DNA from: Candidatus Zixiibacteriota bacterium
Lineage (GTDB): Bacteria; Zixibacteria; MSB-5A5; GN15; JACZUZ01
DNA length: 5,783 bases
Reading direction: 5' to 3'
Assembly: GCA_022563625.1 (NCBI GenBank)
Contig: JADFNA010000129.1
Location: forward strand, 1-5,783
The position numbers and the translations under genes are program-made. The notes beneath the pieces were generated by a model. The model was not told the DNA's origin and did not search any database. It saw only the letters and a program-made list of their open reading frames with translations. Shown piece by piece: positions 1 to 5,296 of the stretch. How positions within the stretch are numbered: the stretch's first letter is position 1; each line of letters opens with the position of its first letter.

Positions 1-92
1 GCGACATAGCGGTTGTATGGTAGATGTTCGATGGAAAGAAGTGAAGGGATGAAGTAGGCAAAGTGATACGACTACACAACGCCCCGACTTTA

Positions 93-212
93 CGTCATTG
101 CGAGGAGCCCTTCGGCTTCGCTCAGGATAAACTCCGCGACATGGGAATCTCTACCCTATGTAAGAGAGATTGCCGCGTCGTTCGGCGCCTGCCGGACTCC
201 TCGCAAAGACGA
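93..212. repeat. About 120-bp palindromic repeat (CATTGCGAGGAG type)
   Basis: The outer arms are CGTCATTGCGAGGAGCC at 93-109 and GACTCCTCGCAAAGACG at 195-211, which pair with two mismatches. An inner pair of arms, 138-152 and 165-179, is complementary at 12 of 15 positions around a 12-base centre. The right half contains a small hairpin (180-186 with 191-197). The left half carries a stretch, CTTCGGCTTCGCTCAGGATA, with no equivalent in the right half, which suggests a nested insertion. The right half (165-212) recurs at 1944-1990. This is a non-autonomous, MITE-like or REP-like dispersed element with no coding capacity. An open frame through it (63-275) is a by-product of the repeat. Confidence 0.8.
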
Positions 213-220
213 AAATTCGC

Positions 221-333
221 AGGGCGCCCCACTGCTTGCAGTGGGATAAGTGCAAGTCTCAATTATTTTGAATGATCTAGGAATTTGATAGCCGCATTGT
301 CAACGAATCCCACCGCAAGCAGTGGGGCGCCCT
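221..333. repeat. 113-bp element bounded by a 26-bp inverted repeat
   Basis: The 26 bases at 221-246 and 308-333 are reverse complements at 25 of 26 positions, around a more AT-rich 61-base centre. Each arm is itself built of palindromes. GGGCGCCC (222-229 and 325-332) is perfectly self-complementary. Beside it, CCCACTG/CAGTGGG (228-234 with 239-245) forms a 7-bp hairpin with a CTTG loop. The one difference between the arms, at 314, breaks a pair in the right-hand hairpin. I see no target-site duplication in the flanks. It could be a MITE, or two oppositely oriented copies of a short palindromic unit. The sequence alone does not decide. Confidence 0.75.
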
Positions 334-360
334 TATTTTTCTGTACTGCATTTTCGGTAG

Positions 361-404
361 GTCAGAATCCCCAAAGAGAGCATCAGCTCTCGACGAGTTC
401 TGAC
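361..404. repeat. 44-bp nested palindrome
   Basis: GTCAGAA at 361-367 pairs perfectly with TTCTGAC at 398-404. Inside, GAGAGC (376-381) and GCTCTC (386-391) form a 6-bp perfect stem around an ATCA loop. The two stems are separated by unpaired segments of 8 and 6 bases. It lies between two larger palindromic elements and shares no sequence with them. Only one copy is present in the window, so its status as a dispersed repeat is inferred from its context and structure. Confidence 0.5.
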
Positions 405-431
405 ATTTCCCTTGAACTTACACATACGACA

Positions 432-527
432 ATTGTCATTCGGAATAGAGCGTTAGCGGAGTGAAAAATCTCTGCTTTAGTACAACCGAGATTCTTCGCT
501 TCACTTCGTTTCGCCCAGAATGACAAT
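432..527. repeat. 96-bp palindromic repeat (TGTCATTC type)
   Basis: ATTGTCATTC at 432-441 and GAATGACAAT at 518-527 are perfect 10-bp inverted ends. Inner AATCTC (467-472) and GAGATT (488-493) are also complementary, and the intervening arms are related purine-rich and pyrimidine-rich sequences. The architecture of outer inverted ends plus inner AATCTC/GAGATT matches that of the element at 93-212, but the outer sequence differs. It sits 17 bases beyond the stop codon of the minus-strand VOC gene, so transcripts from that operon would enter it. It could act as a 3' RNA structure, but no U-tract terminator is evident. Confidence 0.75.
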
Positions 528-544
528 GAGGTAAGGGCGTCCAC

Positions 545-982
545 CTACTTCGATCTGCGCTGTCCGGTAAACACCGTTCGCTTGTCAACAAAGCAGACCT
601 GATTGCCGGATGGGTCGGTGATGTAGAAACTTGTCTCGCCCCAGGGGCGTTCTTCGATTTCGATATCCAGCGGAACATAACCTGTCAGCCGGGCGCGTTT
701 GAGATAGCTCTTCAGGCCCGAGACGGCCAGGTAGACCGGCTCCTGATTGGGGCGCGGGTCGCATGAGTCACCATCAGCGCGCGGATCATACAGAGCAAGC
801 ACGGCTCCGGCGAAATTAAAATAATGCCGTCCGGGCGAAACACGCTCGCCGGGACGGTCGAAGATGATTGAGTAAAACCGTGCGGCGCTGTCAATGTCTG
901 AGACAGGCAGGATCACACGAAACAGGCTGACGGTGTCTGTTTTGATAATCCGGGTCGGCGCGCTTTTTCTCGCTACAGCCAC
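545..982 (-). CDS. VOC-family (glyoxalase/bleomycin-resistance fold) protein
   Basis: This 145-residue protein has the two paired beta-alpha-beta modules of the vicinal oxygen chelate fold. The N-terminal module is FRVILPVSDIDSAARFYS (21-38) followed by strands to about 67. The C-terminal module runs from VYLAVSGL (83-90) to the RPWGETSFY and DPSGNQVCFVD motifs (112-120, 123-133), which are typical of glyoxalase/bleomycin-resistance-like proteins. The positions usually held by metal-binding His or Glu appear to be Arg22 and Cys130, so metal-dependent catalysis is doubtful. Ligand binding or a resistance-like role is possible, and the substrate cannot be read from sequence. It is probably cytosolic, since no signal peptide is seen. 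Translation starts at GTG, preceded by a good Shine-Dalgarno site, and overlaps the upstream methyltransferase gene by 10 bp, which implies co-expression. The stop is TAG. Confidence 0.85.
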   Translation of the reverse strand: MAVARKSAPTRIIKTDTVSLFRVILPVSDIDSAARFYSIIFDRPGERVSPGRHYFNFAGAVLALYDPRADGDSCDPRPNQEPVYLAVSGLKSYLKRARLTGYVPLDIEIEERPWGETSFYITDPSGNQVCFVDKRTVFTGQRRSK

Positions 983-1452
983 CTGCGTGTCCTCTCTTTG
1001 TATCTCATGTATTGTTCGCCGAAAAGCCGCTCAAGATGGCGCTCTTCACGAACAATAACACCTTTGATCATAACCAGCAACACAAACGGCAGAAAGAACA
1101 GCGGCCAGAGGGTTTTCACCAGTATTGAAATCGACAGATACAGCAGGGTCAGACTGATATACAGCGGGTTGCGCGAAAAACGAAACGGCCCGCCTGTTAC
1201 CAGCGCCGTGTCCGGTTTGCGCACGTCCACATCCGTCCCGGCGTTGCGCATGGTTTGGATACCCCAGATGGCGCTGGCCAGCGCGAGAGCTACCAGCGGC
1301 CAGCCGATAACATGCGAGAGCGGGCTTTCGATAAGCGGCAGTGGATAAAGAAACTCAAGCGCAATCCCCGGCACCAGCCCGGCCAGGTAAATAAGCGGCG
1401 GCAGGGCGATTACACCGGGGGTGGCATTTGAATTGGCGTTCAGTTCAGTCAT
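973..1452 (-). CDS. Isoprenylcysteine carboxyl methyltransferase-type membrane protein
   Basis: This 159-residue integral membrane protein has about four transmembrane segments (near 14-36, 47-67, 97-113 and 114-134). The C-terminal half carries the family's signature: GGPFRFSRNPLY at 87-98, then after the last membrane helix REERHLERLFGEQY at 135-148 and a basic RYKERTRRWL end. In the ICMT/phospholipid methyltransferase superfamily these elements form the S-adenosylmethionine-binding site at the membrane face. Bacterial homologues rarely have known substrates, so a small lipophilic or thiol acceptor is only a guess. It starts 74 bp after the TonB-domain gene on the same strand and overlaps the VOC gene. 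The ATG at 1450-1452 has no convincing Shine-Dalgarno sequence, yet it gives a complete first membrane helix and a normal family length. Confidence 0.85.
   Translation of the reverse strand: MTELNANSNATPGVIALPPLIYLAGLVPGIALEFLYPLPLIESPLSHVIGWPLVALALASAIWGIQTMRNAGTDVDVRKPDTALVTGGPFRFSRNPLYISLTLLYLSISILVKTLWPLFFLPFVLLVMIKGVIVREERHLERLFGEQYMRYKERTRRWL
990..997 (-). promoter_or_regulatory. Shine-Dalgarno site for the VOC gene
   Basis: On the minus strand this reads AGAGAGGA, 7 bases before the GTG at 980-982. It lies inside the end of the upstream methyltransferase gene. It fixes GTG as the start of the VOC gene and fits translational coupling of the two overlapping genes. Confidence 0.6.
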
Positions 1453-1526
1453 TCAAGTCGGTTGAGCCAATAAGCGCAGGTGATAGTTATTGACAATCGA
1501 ATTGGAATTCCCCGAAGTGATAATAA

Positions 1527-1886
1527 TCAGCGTGACAATTTAAAAACAATTAATGTGCTGTCAATTGATTGCACCGCCCGCCCATTCAACTTGGCCGGAA
1601 TATATTCCCACTGCTTAACTGCGAACACAGAAGACTCCTCAAATCCTGCGTTTTGGCCTGAAGATTTAGATACGACGACATTCTCTGTCACTCCGGTAAT
1701 TGTAATAGTAAAACGGACCTCGACTTCCCCTTCAAGACCTGCATCCCTAGCAAGTCGTGGATACCCGGGTTCGATATGCTTTACCAGGATAGCGGGTTCG
1801 AATTGCGGCTCCAAGCCAGAATCGCTACAGGTAATCAAGGCCAAACAGATGACAATGCCGGCCAGTATGTGTAAGTGAACTCTCAT
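1527..1886 (-). CDS. Small lipoprotein with a TonB C-terminal domain
   Basis: The protein is 119 residues long. The first 19 form a hydrophobic signal ending in LITC, a lipobox-like sequence with Cys20 as the likely lipidated residue (Thr at -1 is not the usual Gly, Ala or Ser). After a short linker, residues about 33-117 match the TonB C-terminal fold: PGYPRLARDAGLEGEVEVRFTI (40-61), the V..SSG..GFEESSVFAVKQWEYIPA region (72-98), then a final strand TLIVFKL (111-117). Classical TonB has an inner-membrane helix and a long proline-rich spacer, and both are missing here. It is therefore unlikely to span the periplasm and may be a stand-alone domain of the TonB-like family. If the signal is not cleaved, it could be a short inner-membrane-anchored protein instead. 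The ATG is preceded by GGATGAG at 5 bases, and a promoter lies just upstream. Confidence 0.8.
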   Translation of the reverse strand: MRVHLHILAGIVICLALITCSDSGLEPQFEPAILVKHIEPGYPRLARDAGLEGEVEVRFTITITGVTENVVVSKSSGQNAGFEESSVFAVKQWEYIPAKLNGRAVQSIDSTLIVFKLSR

Positions 1887-1911
1887 ATCTGCTCATCCAT
1901 GCGAACTCTTG

Positions 1912-1939
1912 AATATAGCTGAATATCTTCCAATCGCAA
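1912..1939 (-). promoter_or_regulatory. Candidate sigma-70-like promoter for the TonB-domain gene
   Basis: On the minus strand, TTGCGA (1934-1939, four of six to TTGACA) is followed after 16 bases by TATATT (1912-1917, five of six to TATAAT). The -10 box ends 25 bases before the ATG, which leaves room for the GGATGAG ribosome site. The repeat fragment at 1944-1990 begins four bases upstream of the -35 box. This is a match to a consensus only. Confidence 0.4.
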
Positions 1940-1943
1940 GTAT

Positions 1944-1990
1944 AGAGATTGCCGCGTCGTCCGCCTGCGGCGGACTCCTCGCAAAGACGA
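1944..1990. repeat. Half-copy of the 93-212 palindromic element
   Basis: These 47 bases match the right half of the element at 93-212: the first 17 bases (to 165-181) and the last 20 (to 193-212) are identical, and only the middle differs. The middle forms a perfect 7-bp hairpin, GTCCGCC TGC GGCGGAC (1959-1975), while the first copy forms its hairpin with different bases. No left half is found next to it, so this copy is truncated or was inserted as a half unit. Confidence 0.8.
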
Positions 1991-2206
1991 TTAGGGGTTA
2001 AACAACGGGCCTCACTTTCTTCGGCGCAGACAGAATGCTTGGATAACTCGTTGAAATTACAGTCTCATTTAGACCCAGAGCAGACCTGGCGGTCAGTTTT
2101 ATGTTCTTGATTTACCGGCCTCTTATTCGTAATTTGAATAAATGGGCCTCAGCCCGGTATTCATTTCAGAGACAGGTTTTGGACTTTCCTCATAACGGAG
2201 TATTGT

Positions 2207-2971
2207 ATGGAAGAATCACATCAATCAACAGAGCAGATTGAAACGGCAAGCGCGTCACCGGCGGCAGCGCCAAAAAGTATCTGGTCAATCATGGTCGGAG
2301 TTTTCACCGGACCAGCAGCGGCGTTTGAGAGTTTCAAGGCGCAGCCAAGCTGGGTAATCCCCCTTATCGTCGTTATGCTGTTGGGCGGAGTCAACGGGAT
2401 GCTGATGGGTCCGTATGGCGGGCAAGCGCAGGTTGATATGCTTGGGACATCGACGTCACTTCCGCCGGAAGTTATGGATAAAATGATAGAAAACGCCGCG
2501 GAAAGCAGTCCTGTCACGTCATTTTTGGGTGGCGCATTCTTTTTAGGATTTGTGACACTACTGACTGCGGGAGTGGTTATGATTTTTGGCAAATTTCTGT
2601 TCGGCGGCTCGGCGACATTCATGCCGATCTGGGGGGTAACGCTCCTGGCTGAGTTAATCGGGATGGTGGGCGGGCTGCTCCGTATGCCGTTGGTCTTTGC
2701 GAAAGATACGATGTTTGTCTCATACGGTCTAGCGTCGCTGATGCCCGGCAAAGACTTAACGTCGATCTTCTATTCGCTGACTTATTATTGTGATTTTTTC
2801 TGGTTCTGGTCGGCGATAGTTGCCGGTATCGGCTATGCTACTCTGTTCGGAATTTCGCGCGGCAAAGGGTTGACGGCTTCATTCGTGACTTTCTTCATGT
2901 TTGTCGTCTTAATGATTTTGCTGTCCTCAGTCGGACTAAGCTTTGCCGGTGTTGAGATCAGTTTTTTCTAA
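2207..2971 (+). CDS. YIP1-family integral membrane protein
   Basis: This 254-residue protein has a polar, Ala/Ser/Pro-rich cytosolic start (1-24), then SIWSIMVGVFTGPAAAFESFKAQPSWVIPLIV (24-55). That arrangement, a short amphipathic stretch with a P-x-x-x-F element leading into the first membrane helix, is characteristic of bacterial Yip1-domain proteins. About five membrane segments follow, near 49-67, 104-133, 139-160, 188-215 and 225-247. A small polar loop with LPPEVMDKMIENAAES (85-100) separates the first two. In eukaryotes Yip1 proteins bind Rab GTPases in vesicle traffic. The bacterial members have no established role and none should be inferred. The ATG is supported by AACGGAG ending six bases upstream. 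It is a single gene: divergent from its left neighbour and convergent with the ABC permease, with only 56 bases between the two stops and no clear terminator. Confidence 0.85.
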   Translation: MEESHQSTEQIETASASPAAAPKSIWSIMVGVFTGPAAAFESFKAQPSWVIPLIVVMLLGGVNGMLMGPYGGQAQVDMLGTSTSLPPEVMDKMIENAAESSPVTSFLGGAFFLGFVTLLTAGVVMIFGKFLFGGSATFMPIWGVTLLAELIGMVGGLLRMPLVFAKDTMFVSYGLASLMPGKDLTSIFYSLTYYCDFFWFWSAIVAGIGYATLFGISRGKGLTASFVTFFMFVVLMILLSSVGLSFAGVEISFF

Positions 2972-3027
2972 GCTGCGAAGAGAAGTAAGCTGTAATCAAT
3001 CTGGATCAACTCGGGCGCTACCGGCTC

Positions 3028-4488
3028 CTATTCACTTCTGAGCGCCTGAACCGGATCAACGCGCGCGGCCCGTGAGGCAGGATAGTACCCGGCGGCCAGG
3101 CTGACAATCAGTCCCAGTGCGAAAGCGGCCAATATCAGCCAGATTGGAAGTGAGAACAACTCAATCGGGTCGATCTCTTTGCTGACCATGACATCTTTGG
3201 CGATAAAAGACGCCACGCGCGTAATCAGCCAGCCAAAGACAATGCCGGCGGTCGCGCCGATAACGCCGATAACTCCCGATTCGGTCAGGAACAACAGCTT
3301 GATTTCGCTTTCATCTGCGCCGAGTGATTTTAACACACCGATTTCACGCCGGCGCTCCATGATAGCCATCACCATCGTGTTGACAATCCCCAGCGAAACA
3401 GTGATCAGCGCCAGAAAACCAATAAGCCCGATGACCATGTTGAAATACACGAAGACGTTGCGGATTTCTTCGAACTCCTCAGCGTAGGAAAATGAACGAA
3501 ACCCGAGCGCCGTGACAGAGTCTTTGACCGGCCCGAAGGGAACGGTTGGCTCTATTTCAATCGTCACACGCGAATAACTCTTGCTTGAGGGGTCCGGCGC
3601 CGATTCAAAGAATGTTCCGCTCTGAATTGTGGAAAGTAATTCTAGTGGATTTCCGGAAAACCCGCTGGAACTAAACAGTTTCCCGGTTTGTACCGGTACA
3701 AGTATTGGCGCCGAGCGCGAGCGCCCGCGGGTGCGCTCAATCACTCCGGTGATTTGGAGCGTATCTGCAATCTTATCGCGCGCGCCGAAATACCCTTCCA
3801 GAAAACGACGGGTCGCCTCGCTGAGTTCTTTTTGATACGTTCGCTTGAGGTATTCGCGGCTATCTATGAGCGAATCGACATCAATACGACTGAACCGTTC
3901 GCGAAACGTCTCTCCGTCACTTTCAATCAGATGCGCCAGCGCGCTGTCCAGCGAGGAAACACCGATTGAAACGATTAGTTTCTTTCCGATCAGCGAGTCC
4001 GGCTCATCAATTCCGAGGTCCTCCATAAACGATTCTGTGACTACAGCCTGATTGGCCATGTCCGAGGTGAAAGATTTCCCCGCCAGAAACTGAGAGAAGA
4101 GCCTGGTCCTGGCCGCTTCGCCCGAAAGCGCCTGCGCTTTGCTGGAAAACTGTGTATCGGCAATCTCAACTGTGACATCAAAAACATCATACGGATAAGC
4201 AAGTGTGACACCCGGGATTTTGAGCAGAGCTTCGATCGCGCCGTCGTCAAGCGGGTTCAGCGTAGTTGTGTCCGTTTCGGTGGAGCGCTGTTGGTAAACC
4301 TGCATGGTAGACAGCAGTCCGAGACGGTCAAACCGCTCTGAAACATTCTCCTCCATCCCGGCGGCGAATGAGAGCATTGACACAAACGCGGCGATGGCGA
4401 TCACCACCCCGCTGATTGTCAGTGACGCGCGCAGTTTCATGCGCCACAGATTCCCGACTGAGATTTCTATCATGTCCCGCAGTTTCAT
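3028..4488 (-). CDS. MacB/FtsX-type ABC transporter permease
   Basis: This 486-residue permease has the standard MacB plan. A short cytosolic amphipathic start, EISVGNLWRMKLRASLT (8-24), precedes TM1 (about 22-44). A large periplasmic domain spans about 45-345, and three C-terminal helices follow (about 347-377, 404-428, 448-470). The FtsX-like motifs are clear: IMERRREIGVLKSLGA (376-391), which contacts the ATPase, and the end GYYPASRAARVDPVQALRSE (467-486). Such permeases with their ATPase move or extract substrates at the outer face of the inner membrane by mechanotransmission. The substrate here is unknown. The periplasmic domain carries an extra charged, probably helical stretch (about 178-243) between IGKKLIVSIG and ITGVIE, which makes the protein longer than the roughly 400 residues usual for the family. 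The start overlaps the ATPase stop as ATGA, implying coupled translation. Confidence 0.92.
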   Translation of the reverse strand: MKLRDMIEISVGNLWRMKLRASLTISGVVIAIAAFVSMLSFAAGMEENVSERFDRLGLLSTMQVYQQRSTETDTTTLNPLDDGAIEALLKIPGVTLAYPYDVFDVTVEIADTQFSSKAQALSGEAARTRLFSQFLAGKSFTSDMANQAVVTESFMEDLGIDEPDSLIGKKLIVSIGVSSLDSALAHLIESDGETFRERFSRIDVDSLIDSREYLKRTYQKELSEATRRFLEGYFGARDKIADTLQITGVIERTRGRSRSAPILVPVQTGKLFSSSGFSGNPLELLSTIQSGTFFESAPDPSSKSYSRVTIEIEPTVPFGPVKDSVTALGFRSFSYAEEFEEIRNVFVYFNMVIGLIGFLALITVSLGIVNTMVMAIMERRREIGVLKSLGADESEIKLLFLTESGVIGVIGATAGIVFGWLITRVASFIAKDVMVSKEIDPIELFSLPIWLILAAFALGLIVSLAAGYYPASRAARVDPVQALRSE

Positions 4489-5183
4489 ACGCCGCGGGTC
4501 CCGCTGGAATCATCAATTATTTTGCCGTAATTCATCGTAATAATGCGGCTGCAGTAGGAGCCGGCCAGATCAAGATTGTGTGTCACCAGCAAAATAGTCA
4601 GCCCCTCGCGGTTGAGTTTTGCCAGCAACTCTGCGATTTGCAGGGCATTGTCATGGTCAAGATTGCCGGTCGGTTCATCGGCGAACAGAATCTCCGGCTC
4701 TTTCACCAACGCCCGCGCAATTGCAACGCGTTGTTGTTCGCCACCGGAGAGGTCGGATGGGCGATGGTCGAGCCTGTCTGACAGTCCGAGTGTTTCGAGC
4801 GAACTCTCAGCGCGCTCCCTGCGAACAGCTTTGCTGGTACCGCTGAAATAAAGAGCAAGCTCGACATTCTCCAGCGCGGTTTTGTAATGCAGAAGGTTGA
4901 ATGATTGGAAAACCATGCCGACACTGCGCATACGATATGAAGAGAGTTCGCGCCGGCTCAATGAACCGAGAGTTACATTGTTAAAGTCAATAGAGCCGGA
5001 GGTCGGTGTGTCCAGGCCGGCCAACAGATTAAGCAGTGTGGATTTGCCCGAACCCGAGGAGCCGACCACGCCAAGAAACTCACCGCGCCGGACCGTGAGA
5101 TCTACGTTGTCGACAGCCCGTATTTCCTGCGGTCCGCGCCTATAATAGCGGCAAAGTCGTGAGGTCTTCAGCCAGGAGTTCAT
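4485..5183 (-). CDS. ABC transporter ATP-binding protein (MacB/LolD-like)
   Basis: This 232-residue nucleotide-binding subunit has every catalytic motif intact: Walker [10 protein letters not shown] (41-49), Q-loop Gln93 in VFQSFNLL, signature LSGGEQQ (145-151), Walker B ILFADEP (165-171) with the following TGNLD D-loop, and switch His202 in [10 protein letters not shown]. The spacing and the phrases [10 protein letters not shown] and [27 protein letters not shown] are those of the MacB/LolD/FtsE exporter ATPase group. It should sit at the inner face of the inner membrane and power the permease encoded immediately downstream, with which it overlaps by 4 bp. The ATG start gives a standard family N-terminus (a short strand before [15 protein letters not shown]). 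However, no Shine-Dalgarno sequence precedes it, and a TATACT lies seven bases upstream. Confidence 0.95.
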   Translation of the reverse strand: MNSWLKTSRLCRYYRRGPQEIRAVDNVDLTVRRGEFLGVVGSSGSGKSTLLNLLAGLDTPTSGSIDFNNVTLGSLSRRELSSYRMRSVGMVFQSFNLLHYKTALENVELALYFSGTSKAVRRERAESSLETLGLSDRLDHRPSDLSGGEQQRVAIARALVKEPEILFADEPTGNLDHDNALQIAELLAKLNREGLTILLVTHNLDLAGSYCSRIITMNYGKIIDDSSGTRGV

Positions 5184-5190
5184 GCGTTAG

Positions 5191-5196
5191 AGTATA
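5191..5196 (-). promoter_or_regulatory. Possible -10 box at the ABC ATPase start
   Basis: The minus strand reads TATACT (five of six to TATAAT), separated by seven bases (CTAACGC) from the ATPase ATG at 5181-5183. Transcription from it would begin at or next to the ATG, giving a leaderless message. That would fit the lack of a ribosome site. No good -35 box lies at normal spacing, since TTGCAA is 20 bases away. The gene may instead be read from the YceI promoter across the 113-base gap. Confidence 0.25.
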
Positions 5197-5296
5197 CTGG
5201 AGTTGACCGAAAAGTGTTGCAATGTAATGGAAGGGAATTCAATCTTTCGATTGCCAGTTGCGCCCTTCAATCTGGTTCACAGAGCACAAAATTATA

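Larger units (their letters stand above)
1..544. other. Gene-free region filled with palindromic repeats
   Basis: I see no supportable gene here. The first 92 bases contain no recognisable motif. One plus-strand frame is open from the left edge to a TGA at 50-52, so the last 16 codons of an upstream gene could lie there, but nothing identifies them. From 93 to 527 the DNA is occupied by four unrelated inverted-repeat units separated by only 8, 27 and 27 bases. The region ends 17 bases beyond the last unit, at the stop codon of the minus-strand VOC gene. The density of repeats suggests a tolerant insertion zone downstream of an operon. No transposase gene is visible. Confidence 0.7.
1887..2206. 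other. Divergent intergenic region (TonB-domain gene / YIP1 gene)
   Basis: This 320-base gap separates divergently transcribed genes. The left part has the minus-strand promoter and the repeat fragment described separately. From 1991 to 2206 I see no gene. A weak plus-strand promoter match is TTGATT (2107-2112), 17 bases, TAATTT (2130-2135). A small imperfect hairpin follows at 2136-2162, with GAATA/TATTC outside and GGGC/GCCC inside. AACGGAG ends six bases before the YIP1 start. The promoter and hairpin are too weak to call as features. Confidence 0.5.

Noticed and set aside
63..275. Plus-strand open frame of 70 codons
   Set aside because: It runs through the 93-212 palindromic repeat and into the next one. 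Its translation is repeat-derived, with no domain and no ribosome site.
93..527. CRISPR array
   Set aside because: The repeats are unrelated inverted elements. They are not regularly spaced direct copies, and no cas genes are present.
998..1348. Plus-strand open frame opposite the methyltransferase gene
   Set aside because: It is antisense to a clearly recognisable membrane protein and has a low-complexity Arg/Ser-rich translation with no family resemblance.
1453..1526. Separate promoter for the methyltransferase gene
   Set aside because: TTGTCA is present on the minus strand, but no acceptable -10 box lies at 16-18 bases. Read-through from the TonB-domain gene is equally likely.
1480..1878. 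Plus-strand open frame opposite the TonB-domain gene
   Set aside because: The minus-strand frame has a signal peptide, a domain match and a promoter. This frame has none.
2136..2162. Hairpin in the YIP1 leader as a riboswitch or attenuator
   Set aside because: The stem is short and interrupted, with no U-tract and no recognisable aptamer features.
2221..2751. Long minus-strand open frame opposite YIP1
   Set aside because: It is a mirror of the membrane-protein coding strand. The translation is unstructured and matches nothing, whereas the plus frame has a ribosome site and the Yip1 pattern.
5230..5268. Terminator between the YceI and ATPase genes
   Set aside because: GAAGGG/CCCTTC and CAATC/GATTG can pair, but the stem is weak and no U-run follows it directly on the minus strand.
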